Below, piece by piece: positions 13,801 to 24,044 of a stretch of 64,000 bases of DNA. This DNA is from Heliopora coerulea. Taxonomy: Eukaryota; Cnidaria; Anthozoa; Scleralcyonacea; Helioporidae. Below the pieces are notes generated by a model, which saw nothing but the letters and a program-made list of their open reading frames with translations, did not search any database and was not told the origin of the DNA. How positions within the stretch are numbered: position 1 is the stretch's first letter; each line of letters begins with the position of its first letter. Location of the stretch: positions 124,001 through 188,000 of the forward strand of contig JASJOG010000033.1 of assembly GCA_030142905.1 (NCBI GenBank), given 5' to 3'. The position numbers were made by a program, and so were the translations under genes.

Positions 13801-16800
13801 GTAACATTGGTATCAACAATCTCTAATAATTAATAATTCTTCTAGGCAAGATGTGTTTGTTACAATAACGTTTGCAAAATTCATATAACCCAGAACATGA
13901 ATGACGACGGAACGTAGACGCTCTCATCTGTTAGGTAGACAGTGTCTTTTCAGAGACTAGCCTCGAAGGTCACGTTTCAATTCACCAGAAAACCTGGCTC
14001 CCAGATTGTTGTGAATGCTTACATCAGATTGAAAGCAACTCCTGGTCGCTTACTGGATGTCGTATATTTGCAGCTTGCTGGAGCTAAGTTTTGCGTTAAA
14101 AGTGAAAGTGATCCCTGATCACCTGCTTGTGAATTGGTATGTCTCCGACTGCAAAGTAAGATATTGCTTCACAGTCCGAGTCATACATCGGGCAAAAAGA
14201 TTCATTGGACTGCAACGAACAAATACGATACCTTGACAAGGCGAGCGCTTTCAGCTTTCCGAGCAACATCTTCACCTCTACATTTTTGAAGCTTCGTTGC
14301 CATTGCCGTAACTTGTTCCATTAATTTCTGTCGGTCACTCTGTAAACGAACTCTCTCAGATTCCAGGTCTCCGATTCGTACTCTGGCTTTACCTAAAAAA
14401 AACACAAAGTACCTACAGTAGGTCCAAGATATATTAAATACTACAATGATGCAAAGAGTTGGCCAGCAGTACTGGTCATAATAGTTAAAGGGCTTGGGCA
14501 CAATGACATGTCGTGAAAAATGAATCAAACACTAAAATACTTTTTTCTGTTTTAGGACAACATAGAATGATTAGATCAGTATCCTCAAATACTCAAATTA
14601 CTTGGTATGCTAAAGTAGTCAGTATACTAAAAGTTTACGCCGTAATTGAGTCGTACTTCATCCTTTATTAGTGGCCTAACTGGGATATTTCAAGTAGGGG
14701 GGGGGGCTTAATGGAGCATTGATAAATTTTGGGATGATTACATTCAGCACAAATCTGCCGGGGTGCATATTCACCATTTACTTTAAATTTGTCATCAACA
14801 CTTGCAATTGAGAAAATATCTAAGTAGATGGTGGTTGACGATTGCATTGTTCCGTCTTTTGGGGTGACCCGTAGGGTGACGCAGAGTTTTTACGTGGCCT
14901 AGGCTCCTAGGTTTTCTCAATAGTCAGTGCGCCAATATGGTTTGTCTGTGATTATTCATTTACTTTTTAACTGTTAATGAGCGTCTTTTGTTAGAAGGGC
15001 TTTTCTAAGATCAGCTCTAACTCTGCTTTAAGTGTTTATCTTAGAAATATACATTAAATAAAATATATACCGCATCGGTCTAGTGCTGGAACATAACGTT
15101 TTATAAGTCACAACGTAGCATAAGAACTTGTGCCGTTCTGTAATAAACGACTCACGTCTCTCATAGTTTCTTTCAAGCTAAAGGATAAATTAATGTCTTA
15201 CAATGTGCCGTGAAATTTGACCCTGTTATAGGATGCAATAGTTTAGAAAGTAACGTCTTACCGCAGAAAATTACAACCGCATGTGGAACTGCGCCAGTGT
15301 AATGTGACATACGAAATGAGAAACCTATAACTTTGTTAAACTGAGCTTACGCACAGATCAAACTACATGAATTTCACTACAGGAATATAAAATTTTATTT
15401 ATCATGACTGAGTAATTGTCGCTTTTCTCTGTAAAATTTTGCCAAGTTCTTGTAGTACGTAACGTTATTTATATATATATATATGTTAATAATGGATGAT
15501 CTTGGCCATCCAGAAATTCCTGACGAACGTATTGAATTTCAAAATGAAATTTCGCACGTCTCCGATCATGTTGTCTTTAAGAATAACTGACTGCTAGGCT
15601 TGAATGATTACTAAGAGGATTTTAGATAAGAGAACTACTGTTGCAAATGGTGCGACTTTGGCGACCTCTCGGTCTCGGATTGCATTTAATCATAGTTCCC
15701 CGGACCCCCAGCAGCTAGGCGTCAACATTGTTTGGAAAATCCGATCACCAAAGAGTGATAAGTATAAAATAGAACACATTTCAAATCAGCAGCATAGCCA
15801 GACTTTCCTTGGGGGTGGGCAACGCCCAACCATGATGGCCCAACAGCCGAGCCACATGGGCTGAAAGGTCGGTTAATTGACACAACGCTGATCTGGGGTA
15901 ATTTTTGAGGCACGTTCTGAAGTGAACATCCCTTCTGATAAGTAATAAGTGTATCAGTCTAATATATGGGTAAATGTTTAATGCAGCCAACTACGTGAGG
16001 GGCGTGAGACTGTGCCCCCTGCCTCTAAATACGCCAATGTTCCGAATAGTTCTTTCATCCTAATAACTCAGGATTGATGTGCTGAGAAAACGAGTGAGAG
16101 GATGTTACAACAGTTTGCAATTGGACTCTTGAGTTTTCAACAGCACAGAGTTATTAGTCATATGCTATATTTTACACTTTCTAATGTCATCGGCTGGTTG
16201 CTGTTCCACGTGAAAGGGCGAGAAAGCCAAATAAAAATATAAAGAAGTCACAATATAGAAACATCTGAATTTTAAGTTTTAGCTGCTCCATGACGTCATC
16301 ATTAAGACTTACTCATATTAAACAAACGTATGTCAACTTTTAATTGTCAGTAAGGTAGCTCCGTATAACTATAAAAATGATGGCAAATATGGTGTTTTTC
16401 ACCTTCTTGAAACGTCACGGTGACATCTTCATTTACATCACCAAACAAAACAATCTTGTCGATGCATTTCAAACTAACAAATGCATTTCATCTTGCAGTT
16501 GTTTGTTAGCCAGCGCCGTAGAATAGTCTGCAATGCAGGCTGTTTGTTCACTTATACATCAATAGATGTTGAAGCAACGTGGTAAGAACAAAAAAGTGGT
16601 CCACGAGGCGATAGTCGTATTTTCAGCGTGATTCACTGTCGCTGCGCATCTAAAACTAAGTAGGCAACGGGAAAATGAGATTTATTTGTTTTGAAAAATA
16701 ACCAATTGAACAAAAATTTTCAAAGGTTGGTTGAAACCGTATGAGTAAATTTTGGGCCATGGAATGTATGGAAACTGTCATCTTACACGATCCTTGATCT

Positions 16801-19800
16801 ACACAAATTATTAACGTCATTGGCTCCTGTTATCACGAGTGAAGTTGTGAATGATGTAATATTTGAAGGCCTATGTACATATATTTTATATTTTATATGT
16901 ATTAATATTTTATATTTTAAGTAGATGTGCTACTTATTAATTATTTTTATTATTACTATTATTTTAATGTTAGCGTGATAGCTGTAAATAGTTTCTGCTG
17001 AAATAATAAATGTAGATGTAGATTAATGAGTTTGAGAATAATTGTTCCAGTGACGGCATGTATGCATCTGAGTGTTAACAGATCATGGTTGAGGACCAAC
17101 TAAACTCCACACAGAATTAAAGTTATGGCATAAAGTCCGATAAATGGTTCCCATATATAATTTTTTTTTCTTGCACAGGAAGCTGGCTTGTTTCTTTATC
17201 TTTTAAGCTCTTACATTATAAGTTTTTCAGAGGGTTTCAACCTTTTGTTTTTGTTGGGGTTTGGGGGGATTGTTTGTTTTTCGGTTTTTTTTTTTGTTTT
17301 TTTTTTTTTTGCTATGTTTGTCCCAGAAGTGCCACATTTAATAAATGGAACTATGTCCACATTTCACCAGAAAAACTTTATCAGGCAAAACGAACTTACT
17401 TAATGCTGATGCCAGTTCTCGATTATTCTGAACAATTGTTGTACGATCCTGAGTCTCGTTTCCTAAAAATGATTAAAAAAAACAGTGTGGCACGTTATAG
17501 TGATTTGTAAAAGATATCACTAGGCTAGCTTCGAGACATTTTTTTTTAATGTCAAAGTTTCAGCCTTCGTAATTCAACTATTTTTGCCTCGGCAATTTTT
17601 TCTGCCGAGGTAAACCAGAAAAATCGTAACTTACCTCGGCATTTGCCTCGGCAATTGCCGAGTGCCGAGGCGAATTACGAAGGCTGAAGTTTACGCTGTA
17701 AGTTGAGACATACTGTATTGTAATACGTTGTAGGTCATTATGCAAAGTAGCAATTTTAAATGTAATTATAATTTAAACATCTTTCAGAACAGTAGCCTTT
17801 AATTTTGTTTCTTCTTTTCAAAGGGTGGGGCAAAATTTACGTATAATACTCAATAATTCATAAAGAAAACCCAAAAGACATTGGCTCCTACATGTAATTA
17901 GTATACTGTAAATCGGATAAACAATCAACCTGATTTACACAAACTTCTCCTTCAATTTTCTGGGTTAAAATTTTCTTAAACATCAATATAGCCAACAAAC
18001 ATGACAATTTAGATGTACAGTGTATTCATATTGTAGTGAAGATACAATATTCGCGTTCGAACTGTATGGGATAATCCCGACTTTACAAGGTCAGTTAAAC
18101 TATCATTTGAGCCCGTGCACTTAAAGTCTCAGCTGCCATGTTGGTGTTTCTTAACTCAAGAATTTGGTCATCTTCTTTTGTTAGGTACACCAACAAATGT
18201 CCTTTGCTATTCAAGCCTTTGGGGCAGGGGTGGTGCCAGAGGGGGCTACAGCCCCCCTGTCGGGGAACCTTAGCTCCCCTGTGGGGGAAAATTTAACCCA
18301 TTCGTCGGAGAATTTTCACTGATGAACACACTAATATATTGTACAAACTACGAGAACTTGTTATTGATTTAGCCAAGAAAGATCACAGACTTCTCTTCAT
18401 GTCAAATCTAAAAGCAAACTGTTTGTAGTCAGAAGTTGAGATTATTCTTGCGAAAAATAACGTGTTTTCAACCTTCAAAGAGCAAAATTGTAAAGGAGCG
18501 TGGTCATGGCCCTTTGGTTTAGCCCCCCTGTCGGGGACTTTAGCCCTGCATCGGGGAATTCCTGGTGCCACCACTGCTCTGGGGACTCAGTAAATATGTT
18601 CCATTACTTACCATCAATAACCTAAATACGTACACATTAGAATTACATTACCTTTAAAAATACATTAATTATTCATGTTGTAACTTGAAAACACAAAGGA
18701 AAATCATAACCGTGTCATGTGTTTATATGTGATAAACACACGCTTATTGTACATTTCTCATCAATTTTTTTGCAGCTAAGAAAACACAAATATTAACCTT
18801 GTTTTGTTAATTAATGTATTGCATGGAGTCATTTAAGAAACTCCTAAAATGTGCTTTATCAGGTCTAAAACAAACGAGTGTTGACCTGTCGTGCATCTCG
18901 GGGCGCGGGGGATAGATTACTTGTTGGGCTCTATCCGGGTAGATACCGACGATATGGAAGGCATATGGGTGGCAATTTGAAGATACGAATATTAGGTGAA
19001 CAAAAGCGATCAATATTTATTATAATAATTATTCTTAAAATTATGCCTCGATCACCTGATATTATTCTGTTCAAAAAATTATGTTATTACTAACTACTTA
19101 TAAGGATACGGAAGCAGCTCACAGTGTAACTTTAGAACGCAAGGAATCGAATCACAGTCCAGGATTTAATCTGTAATGTTCAGGGGACCTCAGTGAAAAT
19201 GCTCACGCCCATTCATTTTCATTCTTTGGTAAATCTGTCACACATAAACAGAGCAATTATTAAGGCGGCAGATCAAACTTTGGCATTAATGTGATGATTC
19301 ATTCTTACTGTGAATTGAAAATAGCTTGAACCTTTATTTGAGCAAATTCATGCCATCATGATATGAAAACAATAATGACGTTACAAAATGCTGAAGGTGC
19401 CTAATTATTCCCATTTGCATGGGGTCCGTGGGCTTTGCCCACCCTTCCCACCCTGCACTTGCGCCACTGCTGTCAACTCATAGATCTCTGCTACATAGTT
19501 TACAATGACAAGTTATAAATTATGTGAATCTGTGCTTCTTAAATTTTAAAGGCAGGGCATTCAACTGGGGGGCGCACGATCGCGCCAGTGCGCGCCCGCA
19601 CGCGCCTAGAAGATTTGGAGGGCGCGATTTACCGCGCGCGCTGTATATTAAAACTCACAATGGATGAGTTTTAATAGCAGCCAATATCTGTAAAAAATTC
19701 GAAGCGATTAGCAGGAAGTTATTCCGTTGGTGAATGACACGCTACAATGTCGATTCGCGTCCTACAACGTAAACATCTTTTCCAAGATGAAATGGTTTGA

Positions 19801-22800
19801 TCAAGCTTTCTGGACCGTTGTCACGCGCATCCTTTGAGACCTCTCCTGCCTCGAAAGAGTGGAGAAGTTTTAAATTTTATGTTAAGAGCAACATCTCGAA
19901 ATTGCCAGACGCGAAATTTTGGTGGATGTCAGTGATGACTTAACGTAGACAAAAATTTCCAAATCGGTGTAAATTTGCTAGTCTGATCGTCAGTATTTCG
20001 GATTCCAACCCCTTCGTAGAACGGACATTTAGTTTTCTGATAAATATTTGGTCAGACAAGCGTCTATGTATGCATCACAACACCATCAACGAGTCATTTA
20101 TCATTTATGGCAACGATGACCCACAGAGCAGAGAAGAGCGAGAGGCAATCGTTCATCGAGCAGTTCAGATTTGCATGGAAAGTAAAGGGTGAACAAAAAA
20201 TGGCCCGCCTGCCACGAAAAATTGAAACTTGACGAAGGAAACATTGCTATTTCGTCGTCCGATCACCATAGCAATTCTGACGGTCTGTCAGAAAATAACA
20301 CGAATACTTAGAGTGATTCTTCTTCCTAAATAGCATGACATTTTTTAACGTATATTGTTTAATGTAAAATTTAAAAAGTTTGCTCAGTAGGAAAGACTAA
20401 TTAGATCGTGAAAAAATGTTTCTCTGGCCAGTGACCACAATCCATGTCTTTCATGATCGAAAATTTAATCACGCGGGCAAAGCGCGCGCAACTGCTTTTA
20501 CGCGCGCGCAATTTTCTGAGTCTGAAAGCCCTTTGTAGTGGGATAGAGAATAGTTCTATTCTACCTTTCTTGAACGTCTTAATTGGTCACACACACGGCT
20601 TTCAACCTCTGTGTATAGGAAGCCTACGTTCACCGGTTTGCTTATAAATTTTGATAGTTTTATTCCTTTATCTTTTAAACGTGGTTTCGTCTGCACTTTC
20701 ACTTAACTGATATTATGAAACTTTCTCATCATACCACATTTTCCCTGATAAGTATAATTTCAAGCAGTTAACCAACTGTAGTTCACAGCACTTTGCTAAC
20801 ACACATCAACGTTTACATCTTAGACAAAACATATTTTGCAATCAAAGCTTACAATACACGGCAGTACTGGACTGCATGAAAGCATTGATCGCGAAGCTTT
20901 ATTTAGCCGCAAAACAGTTTGTTTTTTTCTCTGGGACGCGAAAGTCGATGTGTTAACAAAGCGCTGTGAACTAAAATACATGTAAAGATTCCATTATGAC
21001 CCTGTCGAAGACTGGAGAACTGTCTTCTGTAGCATAATTCAATGTTGTGAGTTAAGACAGTTCTGAAAGGGCTCAGCAGAGCAGAACGTGGTCAGTAGAG
21101 CATTTTACATAGCCAAACAGTCATCGAAATATCGGCGAAATAAAAGAGGTTCGAACTGTCTAACCGAATCCAGTGTATGTACGAATTATGATAGTTTTAC
21201 TCCATTATCTTTTATACATTTCGGGATCCCATATAACCTTAAATCGACCTTGCAACAGACCGAAGAAGTATCTTCCGTAATTGAAATTTTATTATCCCTA
21301 ATGTATAGTAGAATGGTATTAATGGTCGTCTGTTGGTGCTATAGAATGCCCCTTGATGCAAATGGTTGCGTATCTACTCTAATGAATGTCACTTTCTATG
21401 CAAAAATGGTAATTGAATGGTGACAGAAGTGTTAATGAATATCGATTGAATAAAATGAATGTCTTTTTGCGTTAACGAGTTTGTGGTTGGCGTTAATGAC
21501 AGTATATTTCCTGGTAATGAACAGCAAAAGGTGTAATTATTATCACAATGACGTACATCAGAAATGTGTAGAAGAGAAATATGAAGCATGAACACTGAGG
21601 AGTGCACCAAATAAAATATCTGGCTGGATAGAGGATTACTTCATCATCCAGCATCTAGCCACATAACTTTATTGTCAGACTGAGTAATCCTATAGCTCAC
21701 AAAATCTACTATCTGGTTCAATCATGTTACAATATACTGTCCCTGTTACAATATATTACCCTGCATAATAATATGTATAACAAACTAGAAAAATTCTGTG
21801 AGTAAATCTCACATGGCCATGCTATATTGCAAATCTCAGTCATAGAAACCAGGGTATATGATGGTTGTGTAAAGGTATAGTGATCTGTTTTCATAAGGTT
21901 TCAACTCAATGATCTGTTTTTATAAGGTTTCACCTCAATTTAAATTTTGCCATTAAAGTTCAATATTGCCTGTTTGAGATTAATTTTCATCTTACCATTA
22001 ACCTTTTCTCTGAACCAACAAAATATTTATGACATCTTTAACAGTAGGCCAATCCACTTAGTATTTGATTCTGCATGATATGAAATGGTTTAAAATTCGA
22101 CCAGATATGAAAGGCAACAAGACTCTTGTGATACCATAAGGTAAAAAAGGTAGCAGACCCAGAAACTAAGTGCACCCCTGTTGGTAAATCAATGTGGAGG
22201 GGACCCTCAGTCTGTATTGTCTCTGCTCTGGTGAATTCACAGTCCCCTTGACTGGAAGTGGGGAAGAGCAGAGATGGGGTGTCTTTTTGTTCACTAGTTT
22301 TGTCATTTTTTAACAGTACCAAAACTGAAAAATATGGGTTTACATGAAGTCACTTTAGTTTTTGCAGAAAAAAACCCAGGAAGAGCAAACCTTGATTTTA
22401 ATGTAAATGACACAATCAAGATTAAAGGAGGAATGGAGAATAGGGGAATGAGAAATTGAGAACATGGAATCTTTAAAAGGAGAAATCTCCAAAACAGGGA
22501 ATCTCCAAAAGGGGTAATGATTAAAAAGAAAAATCTCTAATATGGGGAATTTTGAAGTGGCTAAATGTTTACATCTTGCTGTCAAGATTCACCATTTTAG
22601 AGTTTCTCCATTGCAGGATTCACTCTTTTCAAGACTTCCTGTTTTAAAGATCCTCCTTTTGGACATTGCCAGTACCTCACTAGCCAATTTCCTTTCCTTC
22701 TTTTCAAAATAGCCAAGCAAAACATATCATATAAGGCTTTTCAGCAAGAACTGTACCAGTGACTTGAATAATCTAGTCCTGTGCGCAATCAATGATAAAG

Positions 22801-22964
22801 CTCTAGGCTAGATTGCCAGGATTGTACTGTAGGTTTGATAAGAGGAAACACCTTGAAATTGACCCATACATGATAAGTTTTAAAACAAGAGTCTTACCCC
22901 CTTTTCCTGAGCTAGCCTTGGATGTCGTTCGGTTGCTGTTCTTTGTCTTGAAAAAATTTGTCAT
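3457..22964 (-). CDS. Shugoshin-like centromeric cohesion protector (5 exons found, 3' end missing)
   Basis: Five minus-strand exons (22964-22898, 14392-14232, 11453-11296, 9892-9576, 3616-3457) join with matching phases (1, 0, 2, 1, then open at 2) to give about 287 residues with no stop. The first exon starts with ATG. Residues about 25-110 are charged and leucine-rich, as in a coiled coil; the middle is Ser/Thr/Pro-rich and acidic; the end has a basic stretch followed by YKEPSLN. Shugoshins have an N-terminal coiled coil that recruits PP2A and a C-terminal basic motif, typically with (Y)KEP(S/T)L followed by K-rich residues, that binds phosphorylated histone H2A. The family protects centromeric cohesin from separase. 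The terminal exon, expected to carry the rest of the basic motif, was not found between 1 and 3456 and may lie beyond the left edge. The assignment rests mainly on the C-terminal motif plus architecture. Confidence 0.6.
3871..3998. repeat. Perfect 58-bp inverted repeat with 12-bp spacer, followed by (TA)n
   Basis: 3871-3928 and 3941-3998 are exact reverse complements (ATAAGTAAATACAAAAGACA inward). A second inverted pair lies outside: ATGGGTCTATCAGTTCATCT at about 3759 on the left and its complement at about 4130-4150 on the right. In the right arm the segment between them is replaced by (TA)n and (TG)n. Both arms contain a GCGCGTGAAAC block reminiscent of hammerhead cores but without a full CTGATGA. 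Confidence 0.9.
4003..4210. repeat. (TA)n and (TG)n microsatellites
   Basis: (TA)n at 4003-4040 and 4169-4206, with (TG)n at 4085-4108. Apparent ORFs here are artefacts of the repeats. Confidence 0.95.
4540..7790 (+). mobile_element. Decayed non-LTR retrotransposon (AP-endonuclease, RT, C-terminal zinc finger)
   Basis: Pieces of one long ORF run from 4567 to a stop near 7782. An APE-type endonuclease comes first (LACWNVRTIMD near 4620, GDFNARVGSDSELW near 5075, TDHRLVRCKV near 5338). RT motifs follow: SGKSPGRDGIPAEIF at about 6075, NYRGITLLSVAGTILARVL, SNGVKQGCILAPTLFSI at about 6640 and YADDCALL at about 6830. The C terminus has CPKCGRVCAARIGLYSHL, a C2H2-type finger, just before the stop. 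The frame is broken by TAA at 4975, TAG at 6361, TGA near 6517, TAG near 6862 and frameshifts near 5280 and 6400. The copy ends in a (TA)n tract. It lies in sense-opposite orientation in the intron between shugoshin-like exons 5 and 4. Clade not determined. Confidence 0.85.
7847..7894. repeat. (TA)n microsatellite
   Basis: About 24 TA dinucleotides directly between the 3' end of the LINE and a Penelope RT fragment. Confidence 0.9.
8085..8470 (+). mobile_element. Penelope-like element RT fragment
   Basis: The frame at 8160-8300 reads IPTKYLINLSKLILENMYF, then FDEKIYRQKLGTAIGTKFA. This matches the Penelope RT segment in which a strand of the form F.....Y.Q..GTAMGTK.AP precedes the catalytic motif. 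A stop follows at 8322. The catalytic D-D motif is absent, so this is a short dead fragment. It follows a (TA)n tract. Confidence 0.65.
9576..9892 (-). CDS. Shugoshin-like gene, exon 4 (disordered Ser/Thr/Pro region)
   Basis: The acceptor CTTTTTCTCCTCGAAG fits the phase-2 entry required by exon 3. The 317-bp exon encodes an acidic S/T/P-rich linker with TP and SP dipeptides, possible CDK sites, and ends at donor GTGATT in phase 1. A second acceptor, CAATTTCAG ending at 9924, would give a longer exon but the wrong phase. Confidence 0.55.
10070..10620. repeat. Dispersed repeat, copy A
   Basis: AATAATTCACGAAGAAAACA, GTATGCTGTAAATCGGATA and the later ACAATATTCGCG / CCGTATGGGAT blocks recur in the same order at 17840-18090. 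Class unknown. Confidence 0.55.
10668..10815. repeat. Diverged 73-bp tandem duplication
   Basis: TTGGGCAGTGTGTTAATTC to CCAATCCAGG is repeated as CTGGGTAGTGTGTTAATTC to CCAAACCAGG, with substitutions. Apparent ORF across it is not supported. Confidence 0.65.
11296..11453 (-). CDS. Shugoshin-like gene, exon 3 (coiled coil end)
   Basis: Acceptor TTTTCACAG and donor GTAATT bracket 158 bp. The frame starts EVSETVDSKL in phase 0, matching the end of exon 2, and leaves in phase 2. It continues the amphipathic, charged pattern. Confidence 0.6.
11826..12075 (-). mobile_element. tRNA-derived SINE, second family, copy
   Basis: Minus strand: CTAGCTCAGTGGTAGAACA at about 12018, GGCTCAATTCC in the B-box position, and the shared tail AAGAGTTGCATTTTTCGCA. 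A GC-rich 11860-11930 insert follows. GTTGGGTCTTAAAAATATGA at 12046 is the tail sequence in the opposite orientation, so two fragments abut. Confidence 0.7.
12574..12695. mobile_element. 122-bp palindromic MITE
   Basis: 38-bp terminal arms (AGGTGCAGTTCAAACGTCGA at the left) with one mismatch, flanking about 46 bp of AT-rich interior. It lies in the intron between shugoshin-like exons 3 and 2. Confidence 0.88.
12700..14230. other. Intronic stretch with no recognised feature
   Basis: AT-rich sequence between the 122-bp MITE and shugoshin-like exon 2. No ORF, palindrome or repeat partner was seen. Confidence 0.5.
14232..14392 (-). CDS. Shugoshin-like gene, exon 2 (coiled coil)
   Basis: Acceptor TTTTTTTTAG and donor GTATCG bracket 161 bp encoding a charged heptad-like segment (RIGDLESERVRLQSDRQKL and onward). 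It enters in phase 1 and leaves in phase 0. Confidence 0.6.
14400..17150. other. Intronic stretch with no recognised gene
   Basis: Part of shugoshin-like intron 1. It holds a short (TA)n at 15471-15485, a GGGGGGGGG run near 14699 and low-complexity TTTTAT near 16880-16960; nothing else is supported. Confidence 0.5.
17557..17691. mobile_element. Palindromic MITE with TGCCTCGGCAA repeats
   Basis: Terminal arms CAGCCTTCGTAATTC / GAATTACGAAGGCTG. The interior holds five GCCGAGG/CCTCGGC words in alternating orientation, so it can fold into several nested hairpins. Confidence 0.75.
17840..18090. repeat. Dispersed repeat, copy B
   Basis: AATAATTCATAAAGAAAACC, AGTATACTGTAAATCGGATA and ACAATATTCGCGTTCGAACT align with 10070-10620 but are closer together. 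Class unknown. Confidence 0.55.
18225..18576. mobile_element. hAT-type MITE with 8-bp target duplication
   Basis: Ends CAGGGGTGGTGCCAG and CTGGTGCCACCACTG are hAT-style terminal inverted repeats, and the flanks CTTTGGGG / CTCTGGGG match at 7 of 8 positions. The subterminal CCCCCTGTCGGGG motif is repeated near both ends. No coding capacity. It lies in shugoshin-like intron 1. Confidence 0.8.
19554..20537 (+). mobile_element. Decayed hAT-like element with GC-rich ends
   Basis: The frame at about 20000-20190 reads DSNPFVERTFSFLINIWSDK and on to a stop, resembling the hAT C-terminal dimerisation motif (SNA.VERVFS.MN..WTD.R). The rest of the transposase is not readable. The outer ends GCAGGGCATTCAACT and AGTCTGAAAGCCCTTTG are roughly inverted, and both subterminal regions are dense in GCGCGC. 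Confidence 0.55.
21255..21537. mobile_element. Foldback element, copy 3 (right arm only)
   Basis: ATTTTATTATCCCTAATGTA through GAACAGCAAAAGGTGTAAT matches the right arms of copies 1 and 2, interrupted by about 55 bp near 21385-21440. Confidence 0.75.
22898..22964 (-). CDS. Shugoshin-like gene, coding exon 1
   Basis: ATG at 22964-22962 opens a frame beginning MTNFFKTK, rich in S, T, K and G. The donor is GTAAGA (22897 downward), phase 1. The two bases opening the 14392 exon complete a glycine codon. The short exon was chosen because it is the only upstream minus-strand segment found with an ATG, a donor and the right phase. Intron 1 is then about 8.5 kb. Confidence 0.5.
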
Positions 22965-24044
22965 CTACCAAAGATCCAACAAAGCCACTAGGTTGGTTGT
23001 TTTAACAGAGGATTAGTGTACAGTTCTAATACCATTTAAGAGGCCCCATAAGGGGTTAAAGCTACAAGCGTCTTGGCATCAAAATGGTTCGCGATATGAC
23101 GACTATATGCTCCACGCTTTCGTGTGTTGAAAGGCCGGCAGCAACTTGACGAGCACAACAGAGTGGCAGAGCTATCATTTTAAATAGTGACAGTGACTTA
23201 ATTGTGATCATTAGCTACAATTCAAACTATTGCACGTTGGTTCGTGCAAACTTTACATGTACTGATGGCCAAATATAACAGCTTCAAGGGATACAGGCTG
23301 TCAATTAACAAGGTAACATCAATGTTAAAATGTAGCGACATGGCTAAATGAGAAATGTCCCTTGTGAGACCTAAAGTTTCACAGAAACCGTACATTCACC
23401 ATACCCTTCGCATTCTGCTGTCCACGTTTGGTGTTTGAACATGTTTTTTTATTTGGCGAAGAGATGCCATTACAACTTGCGTTATATCCACAAACACTGT
23501 CCACAAATGTCTAAATTTACTATTCGGTCATTATTTCTGTAGTCGTCATTTTGCTATCGATGCTCAAATTGCCCGCGTTGCCCCGCATTATCTGGGAGCA
23601 CCGCAATTCGTGGACTCTCGCGAAACGCGAGTAATTTGATACTTGAACGTGTAAAGATGACTTTCACTTACATTCACAAATGCAAGTCTGTTATGTTTTT
23701 AAACGCAGTGGTGTAAATAGTGGTAAGCCAAGACAGGGGTTTTTACAAAAGAGGGAAACGCACATTACTTCACCGATGAACACCGATCCTCGCATCTTTT
23801 CCGTGCTCAACACGTGATAATCTCTGTGAAACAATGCAACCTGCAAGCGAAACAAACGTGCCTCACCAGTGTCATTGAATTGAGAATTTGAATTGCTATG
23901 TAAAATTGTGACGTAGTAAATGTTGTGTGGGTTACCGAAGTTAGCTAGCAATGGTATTGTCAAGAATTTTAACTGCATTGTTTCACTCAGATAGTCGAAA
24001 AACACACCAGAGTTGATTTTAGAAGTTCTCTGTGGATCAGTAAA
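22965..24044. promoter_or_regulatory. Divergent intergenic region, possible bidirectional promoter
   Basis: The shugoshin-like start (minus strand, 22964) and the CHPF-like start (plus strand, 24045) are head to head, 1,080 bp apart. The stretch is freer of recognisable repeats than its surroundings and has locally higher CpG (for example 23570-23640 and near 24050). No clear TATA box stands out. Untranslated first exons may lie here. Confidence 0.4.

Noticed and set aside
22038..22322. 94-aa minus-strand ORF with protein-like composition
   Set aside because: It has no splice sites in phase with the shugoshin-like gene and no recognised motif; it may be repeat-derived.
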